A DNA stretch of 64,000 bases from a bacterium (GTDB lineage: Bacteria > Bacillota > Clostridia > Lachnospirales > Lachnospiraceae): contig JAMPGX010000013.1 of NCBI GenBank assembly GCA_023663725.1, positions 37,489 to 101,488 of the forward strand. The letters are read 5' to 3'. The notes under the pieces were generated by a model, which did not search any database, was not told where the DNA came from, and saw only the letters and a list, made by a program, of their open reading frames with translations. Position 1 is the stretch's first letter; the number at the start of each line of letters is the position of its first letter. Below are positions 34,953-42,463 of the stretch, one piece after another. A program made the position numbers and the translations under genes.

Positions 34953-35393
34953 GTGCAGATAGAAGTTAAGATTGACCCGTCCTGCGCGGAGCCTAAGGTC
35001 GTCATAGTGGCGGATTCCATGTCTGAGGAGGTACAGAATCTTGTCAAAAGGCTGTCCGCGGATATCCCGCAGGTGATCTCTGGCATTCGGGACGAGCGGC
35101 TGGAGGTGTTAAAGGAGGAAGAATTAATTCGCGTGTACGCGGGCTCCGGTAAGGTCTTCGCAGTCACGGAGCAGGGAGAATATGTGGTGCGTCTACGGCT
35201 CTATGAATTGGAGGAGAGACTGGACAGACAGAGGTTTGTGAGGATATCGAACTCCGAGATCATTAATCTGAAAAAGGTGAAGGCTTTTGACTTAAGCTTC
35301 GCGGGCACAGTCTGCGTGGAATTTATAGACGGGACAGTCACATATGTATCGAGAAGATATGTGCCGAAGATCAAGAAAATATTGGGAGTATAA
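34953..35393 (+). CDS. LytTR DNA-binding regulator without receiver domain
   Basis: 146 aa. Residues ~45-146 form a LytTR domain (YVVRLRLYELEERLDRQRFV; NLKKVKAFDLSFAGTVCVEF; YVSRRYVPKIKKIL). The N-terminal ~45 residues replace the receiver domain, as in the small LytTR regulators that work with a DUF3021 membrane partner. Start GTG 34953, nine bases from GGAGGAG; ATG 34932 lies before that site. The partner gene follows 15 bases on. Such pairs commonly regulate their own operon. Confidence 0.88.
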   Translation: MQIEVKIDPSCAEPKVVIVADSMSEEVQNLVKRLSADIPQVISGIRDERLEVLKEEELIRVYAGSGKVFAVTEQGEYVVRLRLYELEERLDRQRFVRISNSEIINLKKVKAFDLSFAGTVCVEFIDGTVTYVSRRYVPKIKKILGV

Positions 35394-35408
35394 GAGGAGA
35401 ATAAAGGG

Positions 35409-35882
35409 ATGGAAAAGAAGACAGGAAAAAATGGAGAGTTTCGTAAAATATGCAGATATGGTGTTCAGGGTTTGCCCTTGGGTGTCACAATAGGTCATCT
35501 GATTAGTATATTGACCTCCATGGTATGGGGGCAGGGCTATTATTCTCCCTGCGTTCCACAGATGATAGAGGTCGTGGGCAGTGAGATTGGCGCGGTGCTG
35601 TTGCAGACAGTATTATATGCCCTGCTGGGAGTATCGTTCGGGGCGACCGCCGTAATATGGAAAAATGAATCGTGGAGTATTATAAAACAGACAGGGGTAT
35701 ATTTTGCGATCGATTCAGCAGTCATGATGCTGGTGGCGTATCTCTGTTACTGGATGGAGCACAGTGTGAGAGGATTTCTCAGCTATTTAGGCATCTTTGC
35801 CGCGGTTTTTGCCGTGGTGTGGCTGGTACAGTATATGCGTGTCAGGAATGATCTGAAAAAGATTAATTCCAGGCTGAAATAA
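35409..35882 (+). CDS. DUF3021 membrane protein
   Basis: 157 aa with four predicted transmembrane helices (~20-40, 58-82, 90-112, 118-140) and a basic C-terminal tail (RVRNDLKKINSRLK). Member of DUF3021, found next to LytTR regulators, where it is thought to hold the regulator at the membrane in an inactive state. ATG with AAGAGGAG. The two genes form an operon from the promoter at 34830. Confidence 0.87.
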   Translation: MEKKTGKNGEFRKICRYGVQGLPLGVTIGHLISILTSMVWGQGYYSPCVPQMIEVVGSEIGAVLLQTVLYALLGVSFGATAVIWKNESWSIIKQTGVYFAIDSAVMMLVAYLCYWMEHSVRGFLSYLGIFAAVFAVVWLVQYMRVRNDLKKINSRLK

Positions 35883-35907
35883 GAAATCAGGTGTACCACG
35901 GGGGAGT

Positions 35908-36005
35908 TGCGAAAACCGTCAGACTGTGGTACAATAAATAAAATGCTTTGCGTTTAACTTTACTCAACGGAATGTGCGCTGAAGCGCACGAAACTATGGT
36001 ATCAT
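35908..36005 (+). promoter_or_regulatory. Two likely promoters of RNase P RNA
   Basis: Upstream promoter: -35 TTGCGA (35908-35913), 17 bases, -10 TACAAT (35931-35936) preceded by TGG. Downstream promoter: extended -10 TGGTATCAT at 35997-36005 with no clear -35, placing the start near 36012, close to the mature 5' end. Between them lies a hairpin GTGCGCT/AGCGCAC at 35974-35989. Confidence 0.55.
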
Positions 36006-36015
36006 TTAGAAATGT

Positions 36016-36362
36016 AAGTAGAACAGGCGATCGCAGCCACGCGTGCGTGGGTGAGGAAAGTCCGGGCTTCACAGGGCAGGATGCCGGATAACGTCCGGTG
36101 GAGGCGACTCCAAGGCCAGTGCAACAGAAATATACCGCCTGGAGATCATGGTTTATCTCCGGGTAAGGGTGGAAAGGCAGCTTAAGAGACTACCGTCCGT
36201 CTGGCAACAGGCGGAGCCATGTAAACCCCATCCGAAGCAAGACCAAAACGAGGGCTACAGGCTTGCCCGGCCTGCTCTCAGGTAGGTCGCTGGAGGCGTC
36301 TGGCAACAGGCGTCCTAGATAGATGATCGCTCAACGACATAACCCGGCTTATCGTTCTGCTT
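36016..36362 (+). ncRNA. rnpB: RNase P RNA, type A
   Basis: The catalytic RNA that trims the 5' ends of pre-tRNAs. Conserved blocks are present in order: GAGGAAAGTCCGGGC, CAGTGCAACAGAAA, the GGGTAAGGGTGGAAAGG segment, ACCCCATCCGAAGCAAGACC and ATAACCCGGCTTATCG. Ends were set by the P1 helix, AAGTAGAAC (36016-36024) with GTTCTGCTT (36354-36362). The architecture is the ancestral type A of Clostridia, not the Bacillus type B. Confidence 0.95.
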
Positions 36363-36370
36363 ATCGCAAA

Positions 36371-36404
36371 ATCCCAGTATTTGTCAAGAATACTGGGGTT
36401 TTGC
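36371..36404 (+). terminator. Terminator of RNase P RNA
   Basis: Stem CCCAGTATT/AATACTGGG extended by A/T pairs, loop TGTCAAG, then GTTTTG. It directly follows the RNase P RNA. Confidence 0.7.
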
Positions 36405-36492
36405 TATGCGTTATGGGAAGTGAATCCGAAGGCCATGCGGCGCAGCTGGCTCGGCAGCTATAGACATGTGGGCAGAGACAAAGGGTACTGGC

Positions 36493-37251
36493 ATGAAAAT
36501 AGGGAAGAAAAGCTTTGGCGCAGGGTGCTGTCTGTTGTTTGTGTCGCTGACAGCCTGTGGTATGCAGTCGGATAACCTGGGGATGGACAGGGAACAAAGA
36601 AAGGTGGCGCAGGAGGCAGCTTTGCAGGGGGAAGCTCTTGAAGAAGAGTCGGAGCCGGAGGATAGAGGCGAACAGGAGGAGCTGAGGCGCTATCTTGTGC
36701 AGACAACCGTGCAGATACAGGGGGCTCGGTATCTGGGCAGCGGCGTGATCTGGGACGCGTCGGAGGAGAGACTGGTGATTGCCACGGCAGCGCATGTGAC
36801 GGAAAACAATGCTCCCCTGGCGGTGCAGTTTGGCCAGGGAGAACCGGTGCAAATCGAATTGTGTCATACTTCAGATCAGGTGGACGTGGCCTTCCTGGAG
36901 GTGCCGTTGGAAGCGGTATCAGAGCAGGGAATTATTTGGCAGACTGCCTGGCAGGACAGGGAGACCTGTGACCGGCTGGCCGCGGGGGATGAACTGCTGA
37001 TCATGGGTTCTGTCGAGGAGGCCGCGGACCGCACCTATGAGGGTATGGTGATAGAACCGTGGATTGATCTGGAGGATTTTGGGAATTATATGTTGTTGGG
37101 ACGGGCGTATGCTATCCCTGGAGTTTCAGGGGGAGGCGTGTTTACCAGAGAGGGGATATTGGCGGGCATTCTCTGCGGCGGCAATGACGATGATCAGATT
37201 GCGGTGCTGCCCTGGAGCGTGATGGAGGCAAGTTGGGAGAACATTTCATAA
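36493..37251 (+). CDS. Trypsin-like serine protease lipoprotein
   Basis: 252 aa. Lipoprotein signal with lipobox LTAC (~residues 17-20), a Glu-rich spacer, then a chymotrypsin-fold domain: IATAAHVTENN with the catalytic His, DQVDVAFLEVPL with Asp, and GVSGGGVFTREG with Ser. The triad looks complete. Short for an HtrA protease and without a PDZ domain. It would act on the outer face of the membrane. Start ATG 36493, seven bases from AAAGGG. It is a single gene between rnpB and the COG0523 genes. The two serpins at 14.7-17.5 kb could in principle hold such proteases in check. Confidence 0.85.
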   Translation: MKIGKKSFGAGCCLLFVSLTACGMQSDNLGMDREQRKVAQEAALQGEALEEESEPEDRGEQEELRRYLVQTTVQIQGARYLGSGVIWDASEERLVIATAAHVTENNAPLAVQFGQGEPVQIELCHTSDQVDVAFLEVPLEAVSEQGIIWQTAWQDRETCDRLAAGDELLIMGSVEEAADRTYEGMVIEPWIDLEDFGNYMLLGRAYAIPGVSGGGVFTREGILAGILCGGNDDDQIAVLPWSVMEASWENIS

Positions 37252-37271
37252 AATTTTCAGTTATACAGATA

Positions 37272-37300
37272 TTGACAAGTATATCGATTTGGTAGAAAAT
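37272..37300 (+). promoter_or_regulatory. Probable promoter of the His-rich GTPase
   Basis: -35 TTGACA (37272-37277) with GAAAAT (37295-37300) 17 bases on, in an A/T-rich stretch; TAGAAA at 37293 is an alternative -10. I could not see a clear Zur-type palindrome. Confidence 0.4.
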
Positions 37301-37394
37301 AAAATTTAAGCTTATTTTAGGAATGTATGTATTTGTATCGTATCTGGGTTTCACAAACATCTTTAGACATAATATAGGGAAAGGAAGAAGAAAA

Positions 37395-38672
37395 ATGACG
37401 AAGATTGATATTGTATCCGGCTTCTTGGGAGCTGGAAAGACCACCTTGATCAAAAAGCTGCTTCAGGAGGCGCTGCAGGATACTCAGGTGGTGCTGATTG
37501 AGAATGAATTTGGTGAGATCGGTATTGACGGCGGCTTTTTAAAGGATGCGGGAATCGAGATCAAGGAGATGAACTCCGGATGTATCTGTTGTTCTCTGGT
37601 GGGGGATTTCGGAGCCTCTCTGAAGGAGGTTCTCACTACTTACAAGCCGGAGCGGGTGCTGATTGAGCCATCAGGGGTGGGCAAGCTCTCTGATGTGGTG
37701 AAGGCGGTGGAGAATGTGGCGGCTGACCTCGAGGTGAGGGTAAACAGCGCCGTGGCCGTGGTGGATGCCTCCAAGTGCAAGATGTATATCAAGAATTTCG
37801 GAGAATTCTTTGTCAATCAGATCGAGCATGCGGGAACCATTATCCTGAGCAGAACTGGCAAGATGTCTCAGGAGAAGCTGCAGGCGGCGGTGGAGCTGAT
37901 CCGCCAGCACAATGCGAAGGCCACCATTATCACTACGCCATGGGAAGAACTGGAGGGCAGGGCGATTCTGGAGACCATAGAGGGTGTGGACAATCTGGAC
38001 GATATGATGAAGGAGATGCTGGAGCATGCCAGAGAGCATGAACATCATCATCACTATGACGAGAACGGCGTATGTAGCTGTGGGCATCACCATGAGCATG
38101 AAGAGGAGTGCGAGCACCACCATCATGATCATGAGGAAAGCTGCGGTCACCATCATTATGAGGAGGAGTGTGGTCACCATCATGAGCATGAAGAGGAGTG
38201 CGAGCACCACCATCACGAGCATGAGGAAGAGCACGAGCATCACCATCATGAGGAAGAGCATGACCACCATCACGAGCATGAGGAGGAGCATGAGCATCAC
38301 CACCATTATGATGAGAACGGCGTGTGCAGTTGTGGCCACCACCATGAAGAGGAGGACGGTCACGGGCATCACCATGACCATCATGGCCACCACCATGCGG
38401 ATGAGGTGTTCGGCAGTTGGGGCAAGGAGACGCCGGGCGCTTACACAGCGGAGGAGATCGAGAGTATTCTGTCCGCTCTGGACGGCGGCGATTATGGTAT
38501 GATTCTGCGCGCCAAGGGTATGGTTTCCGCCGGAGATGGAGGCTGGGTTTATTTTGACTATGTGCCCGAGGAGCATGACATTCGGGAGGGCAAGCCGGAG
38601 GTGACAGGCAAGATCTGTGTCATCGGCTCCCAGTTAAACGAGGAGAAGCTTACAAGGCTGTTTAGCAAATAA
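37395..38672 (+). CDS. COG0523 (CobW/ZNG1-type) metallochaperone GTPase, His-rich
   Basis: 425 aa. G3E GTPase with Walker A GFLGAGKTT (~residues 10-18), the metal-binding CICC motif (~66-69; SGCICCSLVGD) and EPSGVGKLSD. Residues ~210-336 are a low-complexity metal-binding insert with more than 50 His plus Glu, Asp and Cys, in units such as EHEEECEHHHHDHEE. HHHHYDENGVCSCGHHH occurs twice, near its start and end. A C-terminal CobW domain follows (~345-425). These proteins deliver or store zinc or a related metal. Start ATG with GGAAAGGAAG. The smaller partner gene follows 46 bases later. Confidence 0.92.
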   Translation: MTKIDIVSGFLGAGKTTLIKKLLQEALQDTQVVLIENEFGEIGIDGGFLKDAGIEIKEMNSGCICCSLVGDFGASLKEVLTTYKPERVLIEPSGVGKLSDVVKAVENVAADLEVRVNSAVAVVDASKCKMYIKNFGEFFVNQIEHAGTIILSRTGKMSQEKLQAAVELIRQHNAKATIITTPWEELEGRAILETIEGVDNLDDMMKEMLEHAREHEHHHHYDENGVCSCGHHHEHEEECEHHHHDHEESCGHHHYEEECGHHHEHEEECEHHHHEHEEEHEHHHHEEEHDHHHEHEEEHEHHHHYDENGVCSCGHHHEEEDGHGHHHDHHGHHHADEVFGSWGKETPGAYTAEEIESILSALDGGDYGMILRAKGMVSAGDGGWVYFDYVPEEHDIREGKPEVTGKICVIGSQLNEEKLTRLFSK

Positions 38673-38718
38673 TGGGATAAACACGACTAGGGAAACAGCG
38701 CGGGAGGATATGCAGAAT

Positions 38719-39648
38719 ATGAAACCGGTCTATATCATCAACGGATTTCTGGAGAGTGGAAAGACAGAATTTATCACCTATACCATCGCCCAGCCCTACT
38801 TTCGGATTCAGGGCAAGACTCTGATTATCGCCTGCGAGGAGGGCGAGGTGGAGTACGGAGAAGAGCTGCTGCGCAGATGCGGCGCGGTGTTGGAGGTCAT
38901 CGAGGAGGAGGCGGACTGCAATCCGAATCATCTGGTAGAGCTGGAAAAAAAGCACAAGCCGGAGCGTATTATCATTGAGTACAACGGTATGTGGAATTTC
39001 AAGAATCTGAAGCTTCCCTGGCACTGGAAGGTGGAGCAGCAGATCACCACCATAGACGGCTCTACCTTCCCTATGTACTATACCAATATGCGCTCTCTGC
39101 TGGCGGAGATGGTGCGGAAGTCGGAACTGATCATTTTCAATCGCTGCGACGGCATCCAGGAGTTGAACGTCTACAAGCGAAATATCAAGGCGGTCAATCA
39201 GAATGCGGAGGTGATCTTTGAGGACGCCAACGGCGAAGTCAACGAGATATTTGAGGAGGATCTGCCCTATGACCTGCAGGCTCCGGTGATCGAGCTGAGT
39301 GACGAGAGCTATGGTATCTGGTATCTGGACTCTCTGGAACATCTGGAGCGCTATGAGGGCAAGACGATCCGTTTTATCGCCATGGTGTTAAAGCCGGAGG
39401 GCATATCCAGCGGATACTTTGTGCCCGGGCGTATGGCCATGACATGCTGCGCGGACGATATGGCCTTCCTGGGTTTCGCCTGTAAATATGACGGCGCAGA
39501 CGCCTTGAAACAGAGGGAGTGGGTGCAGGTGACGGCCACGGTAAAAAAAGAGTATTGGAAGGACTATGAGGGAGAGGGGCCGATACTCCACGCCGTCTCT
39601 GTGACCAGGACCAAAGCCCCCAAAAATGAGATTATCAGTTTCACATAA
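38719..39648 (+). CDS. COG0523-like GTPase fused to a DUF1980/TIGR03943-like domain
   Basis: 309 aa. P-loop GFLESGKTEF (~residues 10-19) and a G3E-type nucleotide domain to ~residue 195. It then has a C-terminal OB-like domain with FVPGRMAMTCCADDMAFLGF, closely resembling the CCAxD block of DUF1980 (YcgQ) proteins, which accompany zinc-related permeases. The usual CxCC of COG0523 is not seen; a single Cys-containing segment (EEADCNPNH) is at its place. Start ATG 38719 or 38710; the nearer ATG is only two bases from the ribosome site. Probably acts with the His-rich GTPase upstream in zinc handling. Confidence 0.8.
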   Translation: MKPVYIINGFLESGKTEFITYTIAQPYFRIQGKTLIIACEEGEVEYGEELLRRCGAVLEVIEEEADCNPNHLVELEKKHKPERIIIEYNGMWNFKNLKLPWHWKVEQQITTIDGSTFPMYYTNMRSLLAEMVRKSELIIFNRCDGIQELNVYKRNIKAVNQNAEVIFEDANGEVNEIFEEDLPYDLQAPVIELSDESYGIWYLDSLEHLERYEGKTIRFIAMVLKPEGISSGYFVPGRMAMTCCADDMAFLGFACKYDGADALKQREWVQVTATVKKEYWKDYEGEGPILHAVSVTRTKAPKNEIISFT

Positions 39649-39673
39649 CATTGCGCATACAGGGGGTACAGGT

Positions 39674-40375
39674 ATGAAATTTGAAAATACAGAGGTTTAC
39701 GGATTCAGGAGCGCATTGAGGGGGATGCGGAATCCTTTGAACTCGTGGGATAAGAGCGACAGTCAGTCGGTTCCATCTGAAGACCATGCGGGATGTTGCT
39801 TTTTGATTGGGCCTAAGGATATGACCCTTGCGCAAAAACTGATCAGAGCAGGCTCAGAACACAGAAAGTTCATGCGTCAGATATTTGTGTCCGTCGATAT
39901 TACAGCCCCGCTCTACTGGTGGAAGGAATTCGATACCTATAAGGTGGGGACGGTTGCAAACAGCACCAGCACAATGCATAAGCTGGCGACGACGCCCATC
40001 ACGCTGGACTGCTTTGAGACAGACGATTTTCAGCCTGACACACCGGTGTATCGGGAACAGGTAGAGCTTGAGGATATTGTTAATACGGAGATCATTCGGC
40101 TTCTCGAGGCATTGCGCCAGCGCTATCTGAAGACAAAGGATAAAAGATACTGGAAGGAACTCATTCGCTGGCTCCCAGAGGCCTGGCTGCAGACGAGGAC
40201 GGTTACCATGTCCTATGAGAATCTGCTCGCCATGTGCAGTAAGGGACAGAGACGCTACCACAAATTGAACGAGTGGAGCGGCCAGGATGATAACAGCAAA
40301 CCCAACTTTATTGCATGGGCGCGGACACTGCCCTATGCACAGGAATTGATATTTATTGATGAAGTGGAACAATAA
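39674..40375 (+). CDS. Conserved phage-like protein of unknown function
   Basis: 233 aa. I recognise a conserved segment, HRKFMRQIFVSVDITAPLYW followed by WKEFDTYKVGTVANSTSTMH, which recurs in proteins of Clostridia and their phages without a known role. Preceded by an N-terminal part with RGMRNPLNSWDKSDS and followed by a helical C-terminus (residues ~120-233). It is rich in Trp and His, as expected for an enzyme or nucleic-acid-binding protein, but I do not assign one. Start ATG 39674 behind AGGGGG. It overlaps the following S4-domain gene by 17 bases. No other phage gene is near. Confidence 0.8.
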   Translation: MKFENTEVYGFRSALRGMRNPLNSWDKSDSQSVPSEDHAGCCFLIGPKDMTLAQKLIRAGSEHRKFMRQIFVSVDITAPLYWWKEFDTYKVGTVANSTSTMHKLATTPITLDCFETDDFQPDTPVYREQVELEDIVNTEIIRLLEALRQRYLKTKDKRYWKELIRWLPEAWLQTRTVTMSYENLLAMCSKGQRRYHKLNEWSGQDDNSKPNFIAWARTLPYAQELIFIDEVEQ

Positions 40376-41126
40376 CGAAATTCAACAACTGAAAAACCGC
40401 CTGAAAGATCTGGCGAACCGCTCATATCGGCAGAATCTCTACTGCTTTACAGGCTTTCTTGGACTGGGGGAGCAGGAATGTCTGTGGGACATGGAAAAGG
40501 AACTGTGCGGTTTTCCTTATCAGCTCTGGGGTGGCTATGAGCAGGCGGAGAGGAAGGTAGTGCGCTTTGGCAGCAAAGAGGAACTGGGCTACGAGGAGGA
40601 TTATCCCATAGCCTGCATTCATATCGCGCCATTGCAGGCTAGATTTGCACAAGACTTAAGCCATCGGGATTTTCTGGGGGCATTGATGAATCTGGGCATA
40701 GAGCGCAGCACTCTGGGAGATATCAGGGTGGGAGAAAAGGAAGCCTATCTGTACTGCTTATCCAACATGGCGGAATATATCTGCGAGCATTTAAATCAGG
40801 TGCGGCATACCAGTGTGCGGTGCGACCAGGTAAAGGAGAGTGGGGATGTGCCTCTGGAGGAGCCACGGGAACTGGCGGTACAGGTTCCCTCCCTGCGCAT
40901 CGACGTCTGCCTGGCTAAAGTGTACAACCGGTCAAGAGGAGAGATTCTGGAGGCCTTTCAGGGCGGCAGGGTCTATGTGGATGGACGTCTGTGTGAAAAC
41001 AATGCCCGTCAGCTCAAGGGCGGTGAGACGGTAAATTTACGTGGATATGGAAAATTTGTCTTCACTGGCGAACAGAGGGAGACCCGCAAGGGTAAGTTGT
41101 CGGTGAAGGTTCTGATATATATGTGA
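40359..41126 (+). CDS. ylmH: S4-domain RNA-binding protein, YlmH-type
   Basis: 255 aa. N-terminal YlmH region (~residues 1-170; PIACIHIAPL, FLGALMNLGIERSTLGDI) and a C-terminal S4 domain (~175-245; RIDVCLAKVYNRSRGEILEAFQGGRVYVDG). YlmH proteins bind RNA and ribosomes, and in Bacillus help rescue stalled ribosomes; here it is away from the usual division-gene cluster. The start is the ATG right after an in-frame TTG, inside the end of the preceding gene; the ribosome site is weak, suggesting translational coupling. Confidence 0.88.
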   Translation: MKWNNNEIQQLKNRLKDLANRSYRQNLYCFTGFLGLGEQECLWDMEKELCGFPYQLWGGYEQAERKVVRFGSKEELGYEEDYPIACIHIAPLQARFAQDLSHRDFLGALMNLGIERSTLGDIRVGEKEAYLYCLSNMAEYICEHLNQVRHTSVRCDQVKESGDVPLEEPRELAVQVPSLRIDVCLAKVYNRSRGEILEAFQGGRVYVDGRLCENNARQLKGGETVNLRGYGKFVFTGEQRETRKGKLSVKVLIYM

Positions 41127-41190
41127 CAACGGATATTTCAGGAAATAGATGATCGCCCTGTGGAATCAAGATACGTTGGGAGGAAAAATA

Positions 41191-42195
41191 ATGTACGAAT
41201 ATTCCGTGATTCAGTGGCTGTTTTTCTTCTATTTTTATTGTTTTGTGGGCTGGTGTATCGAGTCTGTCTATGTATCTGCGCACAAAAAGCATTGGGTAAA
41301 CAGAGGGTTTATGCGGGGACCGTTCCTGCCTCTGTACGGCAGCGGGGCCATCATGATGCTGGTAGTGTCCATGCCCTTTCAGGAGCAGTTACCGCTGGTG
41401 TATGTCGCCGGCTGTATCGGTGCCACCGCGCTGGAATATGTGACTGGCGTGACCATGGAGGCGTTGTTTAAGGTGCGGTATTGGGACTATTCGGACAAAA
41501 AATTCAACTTTCAGGGACATATCTGTCTGGGTACCTCTCTGGCATGGGGATTGCTCACCATACTGATGACCAGGGTGGTACACAGACCGGTGGAGCGTCT
41601 GGTGCTGGCCATTCCAGGGTCGGTGCTCACGGTTCTTACGTTGGTGCTGACGGTGGCGATTGCCTGCGATTTCGCCCTGTCCTTCAAGGCAGCCATGGAT
41701 CTGCGGGACATCCTGGTGATGATGGAGAAGGCCAAGGAGGAGATGCTGCATATTCAAAAGCGTCTGGATGTGATCATCGCCCTGGCGGACAGCGATCTTC
41801 AGGCTCGCAGGGAGGAGTGGAACGAGACGAAGGAGAATTGGATCGAGGCGAGCGAGGTTCGCAAGGCTGCGGCAGCACAGCAGAGGGCGCGAATCGGCGA
41901 GAGCGTCACTGTGAAAGCGGCGGAGCTGAAGGCTGGCATCGAGGAGAAATTTGCAGATCTGAAACAGAGGGCCATGGACAAGCCCTCGGCCTACCTGGAG
42001 AGCGTGCGGGAGGAGATCGGCGAGCTGCGGGTCAAATACCACATCAACGTTCACGGTCAGGAGGGGGATGGACGGCGCCGGCGCTTTTGCCGCAGCCTGA
42101 TTCGTTCCAATCCATCCATGACCTCCAAGGTTTTCAAGGATGTCTGGGAGGATTTGAAAAAATATACCGCGAGCGAGTCGGAGGAGGAAGAATAA
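41191..42195 (+). CDS. Membrane protein, putative ABC-transporter type IV (CmpB-like)
   Basis: 334 aa. Five or so transmembrane helices in the first ~180 residues, containing YFYCFVGWCIESVYVSAHKK, the hallmark of the PF06541 'CmpB' family, with RGPFLPLYGSGA. The remaining ~150 residues are a charged, helical, probably cytoplasmic domain (KAAAAQQRARIGESVTVKAA) of coiled-coil character. Transport function is only a family name; no ATPase gene is adjacent. ATG with GGGAGG. Confidence 0.8.
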   Translation: MYEYSVIQWLFFFYFYCFVGWCIESVYVSAHKKHWVNRGFMRGPFLPLYGSGAIMMLVVSMPFQEQLPLVYVAGCIGATALEYVTGVTMEALFKVRYWDYSDKKFNFQGHICLGTSLAWGLLTILMTRVVHRPVERLVLAIPGSVLTVLTLVLTVAIACDFALSFKAAMDLRDILVMMEKAKEEMLHIQKRLDVIIALADSDLQARREEWNETKENWIEASEVRKAAAAQQRARIGESVTVKAAELKAGIEEKFADLKQRAMDKPSAYLESVREEIGELRVKYHINVHGQEGDGRRRRFCRSLIRSNPSMTSKVFKDVWEDLKKYTASESEEEE

Positions 42196-42217
42196 CGGGT
42201 ATCCTGTCAAAAGTACC

Positions 42218-42246
42218 TTTAAAAATCAAATCATATGTGGTATAAT
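42218..42246 (+). promoter_or_regulatory. Promoter firing into the structured element
   Basis: -10 TATAAT (42241-42246) preceded by TGG, an extended -10, with TTTAAA (42218-42223) at the -35 position. The start would be near 42252, four bases before the first stem of the structured element. Confidence 0.6.
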
Positions 42247-42255
42247 GTCCGTAAA

Positions 42256-42371
42256 GGGCAGAGTCAAGGGGTCAAATAAGCAACTGCCCAGCTTGCTGGA
42301 GCAGTTGCCTATTTGACCGTTTGACGAGCGAAGCGAACCCGGAAAACCGAAGGTTTTTCGGGTCTCTGCCC
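42256..42371 (+). other. Multi-stem structured RNA-like element
   Basis: An outer stem GGGCAGAG/CTCTGCCC (42256-42263 with 42364-42371) encloses two long hairpins. The first is GGTCAAATAaGCAACTGC with GCAGTTGCcTATTTGACC (42270-42318), topped by CCAG/CTGG. The second is a 12-bp stem at 42337-42363 (ACCCGGAAAACC with GGTTTTTCGGGT). Together they make a closed three-way junction of ~116 bases directly behind a promoter. No T-run follows, so it is either the leader of the esterase at 42464, a processed small RNA, or a palindromic repeat of the genome. It matches no riboswitch class I know. Confidence 0.6.
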
Positions 42372-42437
42372 GTAACATGCAGCAATCAAGAATATACGCC
42401 GAAGCGCACGAAAAATATTATAACGAGTGAAAACGCG

Positions 42438-42460
42438 TTGCACGGCAATGCGGGGGTATA
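42438..42460 (+). repeat. Short hairpin leader repeat (copy 3, shortened)
   Basis: TTGCACGGCAATGCGGGGGT followed by ATA: a small TTGC/GCAA hairpin, then the ATGCGGGGGTATA tail just before the start codon at 42464. Same tail as at 54958-54987. Confidence 0.45.
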
Positions 42461-42463
42461 GAT

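Noticed and set aside
38041-38400. Repetitive His-codon region considered as a CRISPR array or satellite
   Set aside because: It is in frame within the GTPase gene, and the repeats are irregular and codon-based.
38026-38502. Plus-strand frame of Ser, Ile, Thr and Met repeats inside the His-rich region
   Set aside because: Out-of-frame reading of the same low-complexity DNA.
37671-38576. Minus-strand frame full of Met, Val and Leu opposite the His-rich GTPase
   Set aside because: It arises only because CAT/CAC codons read backwards as ATG/GTG; no ribosome site or family motif.
39674-40375. Prophage remnant
   Set aside because: Only one phage-like gene, embedded in housekeeping and metal genes; no integrase, structural genes or attachment sites.
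42256-42371. Structured element as a plain intrinsic terminator of the upstream membrane-protein gene
   Set aside because: No T-run follows any of its stems, and a promoter lies directly in front of it.
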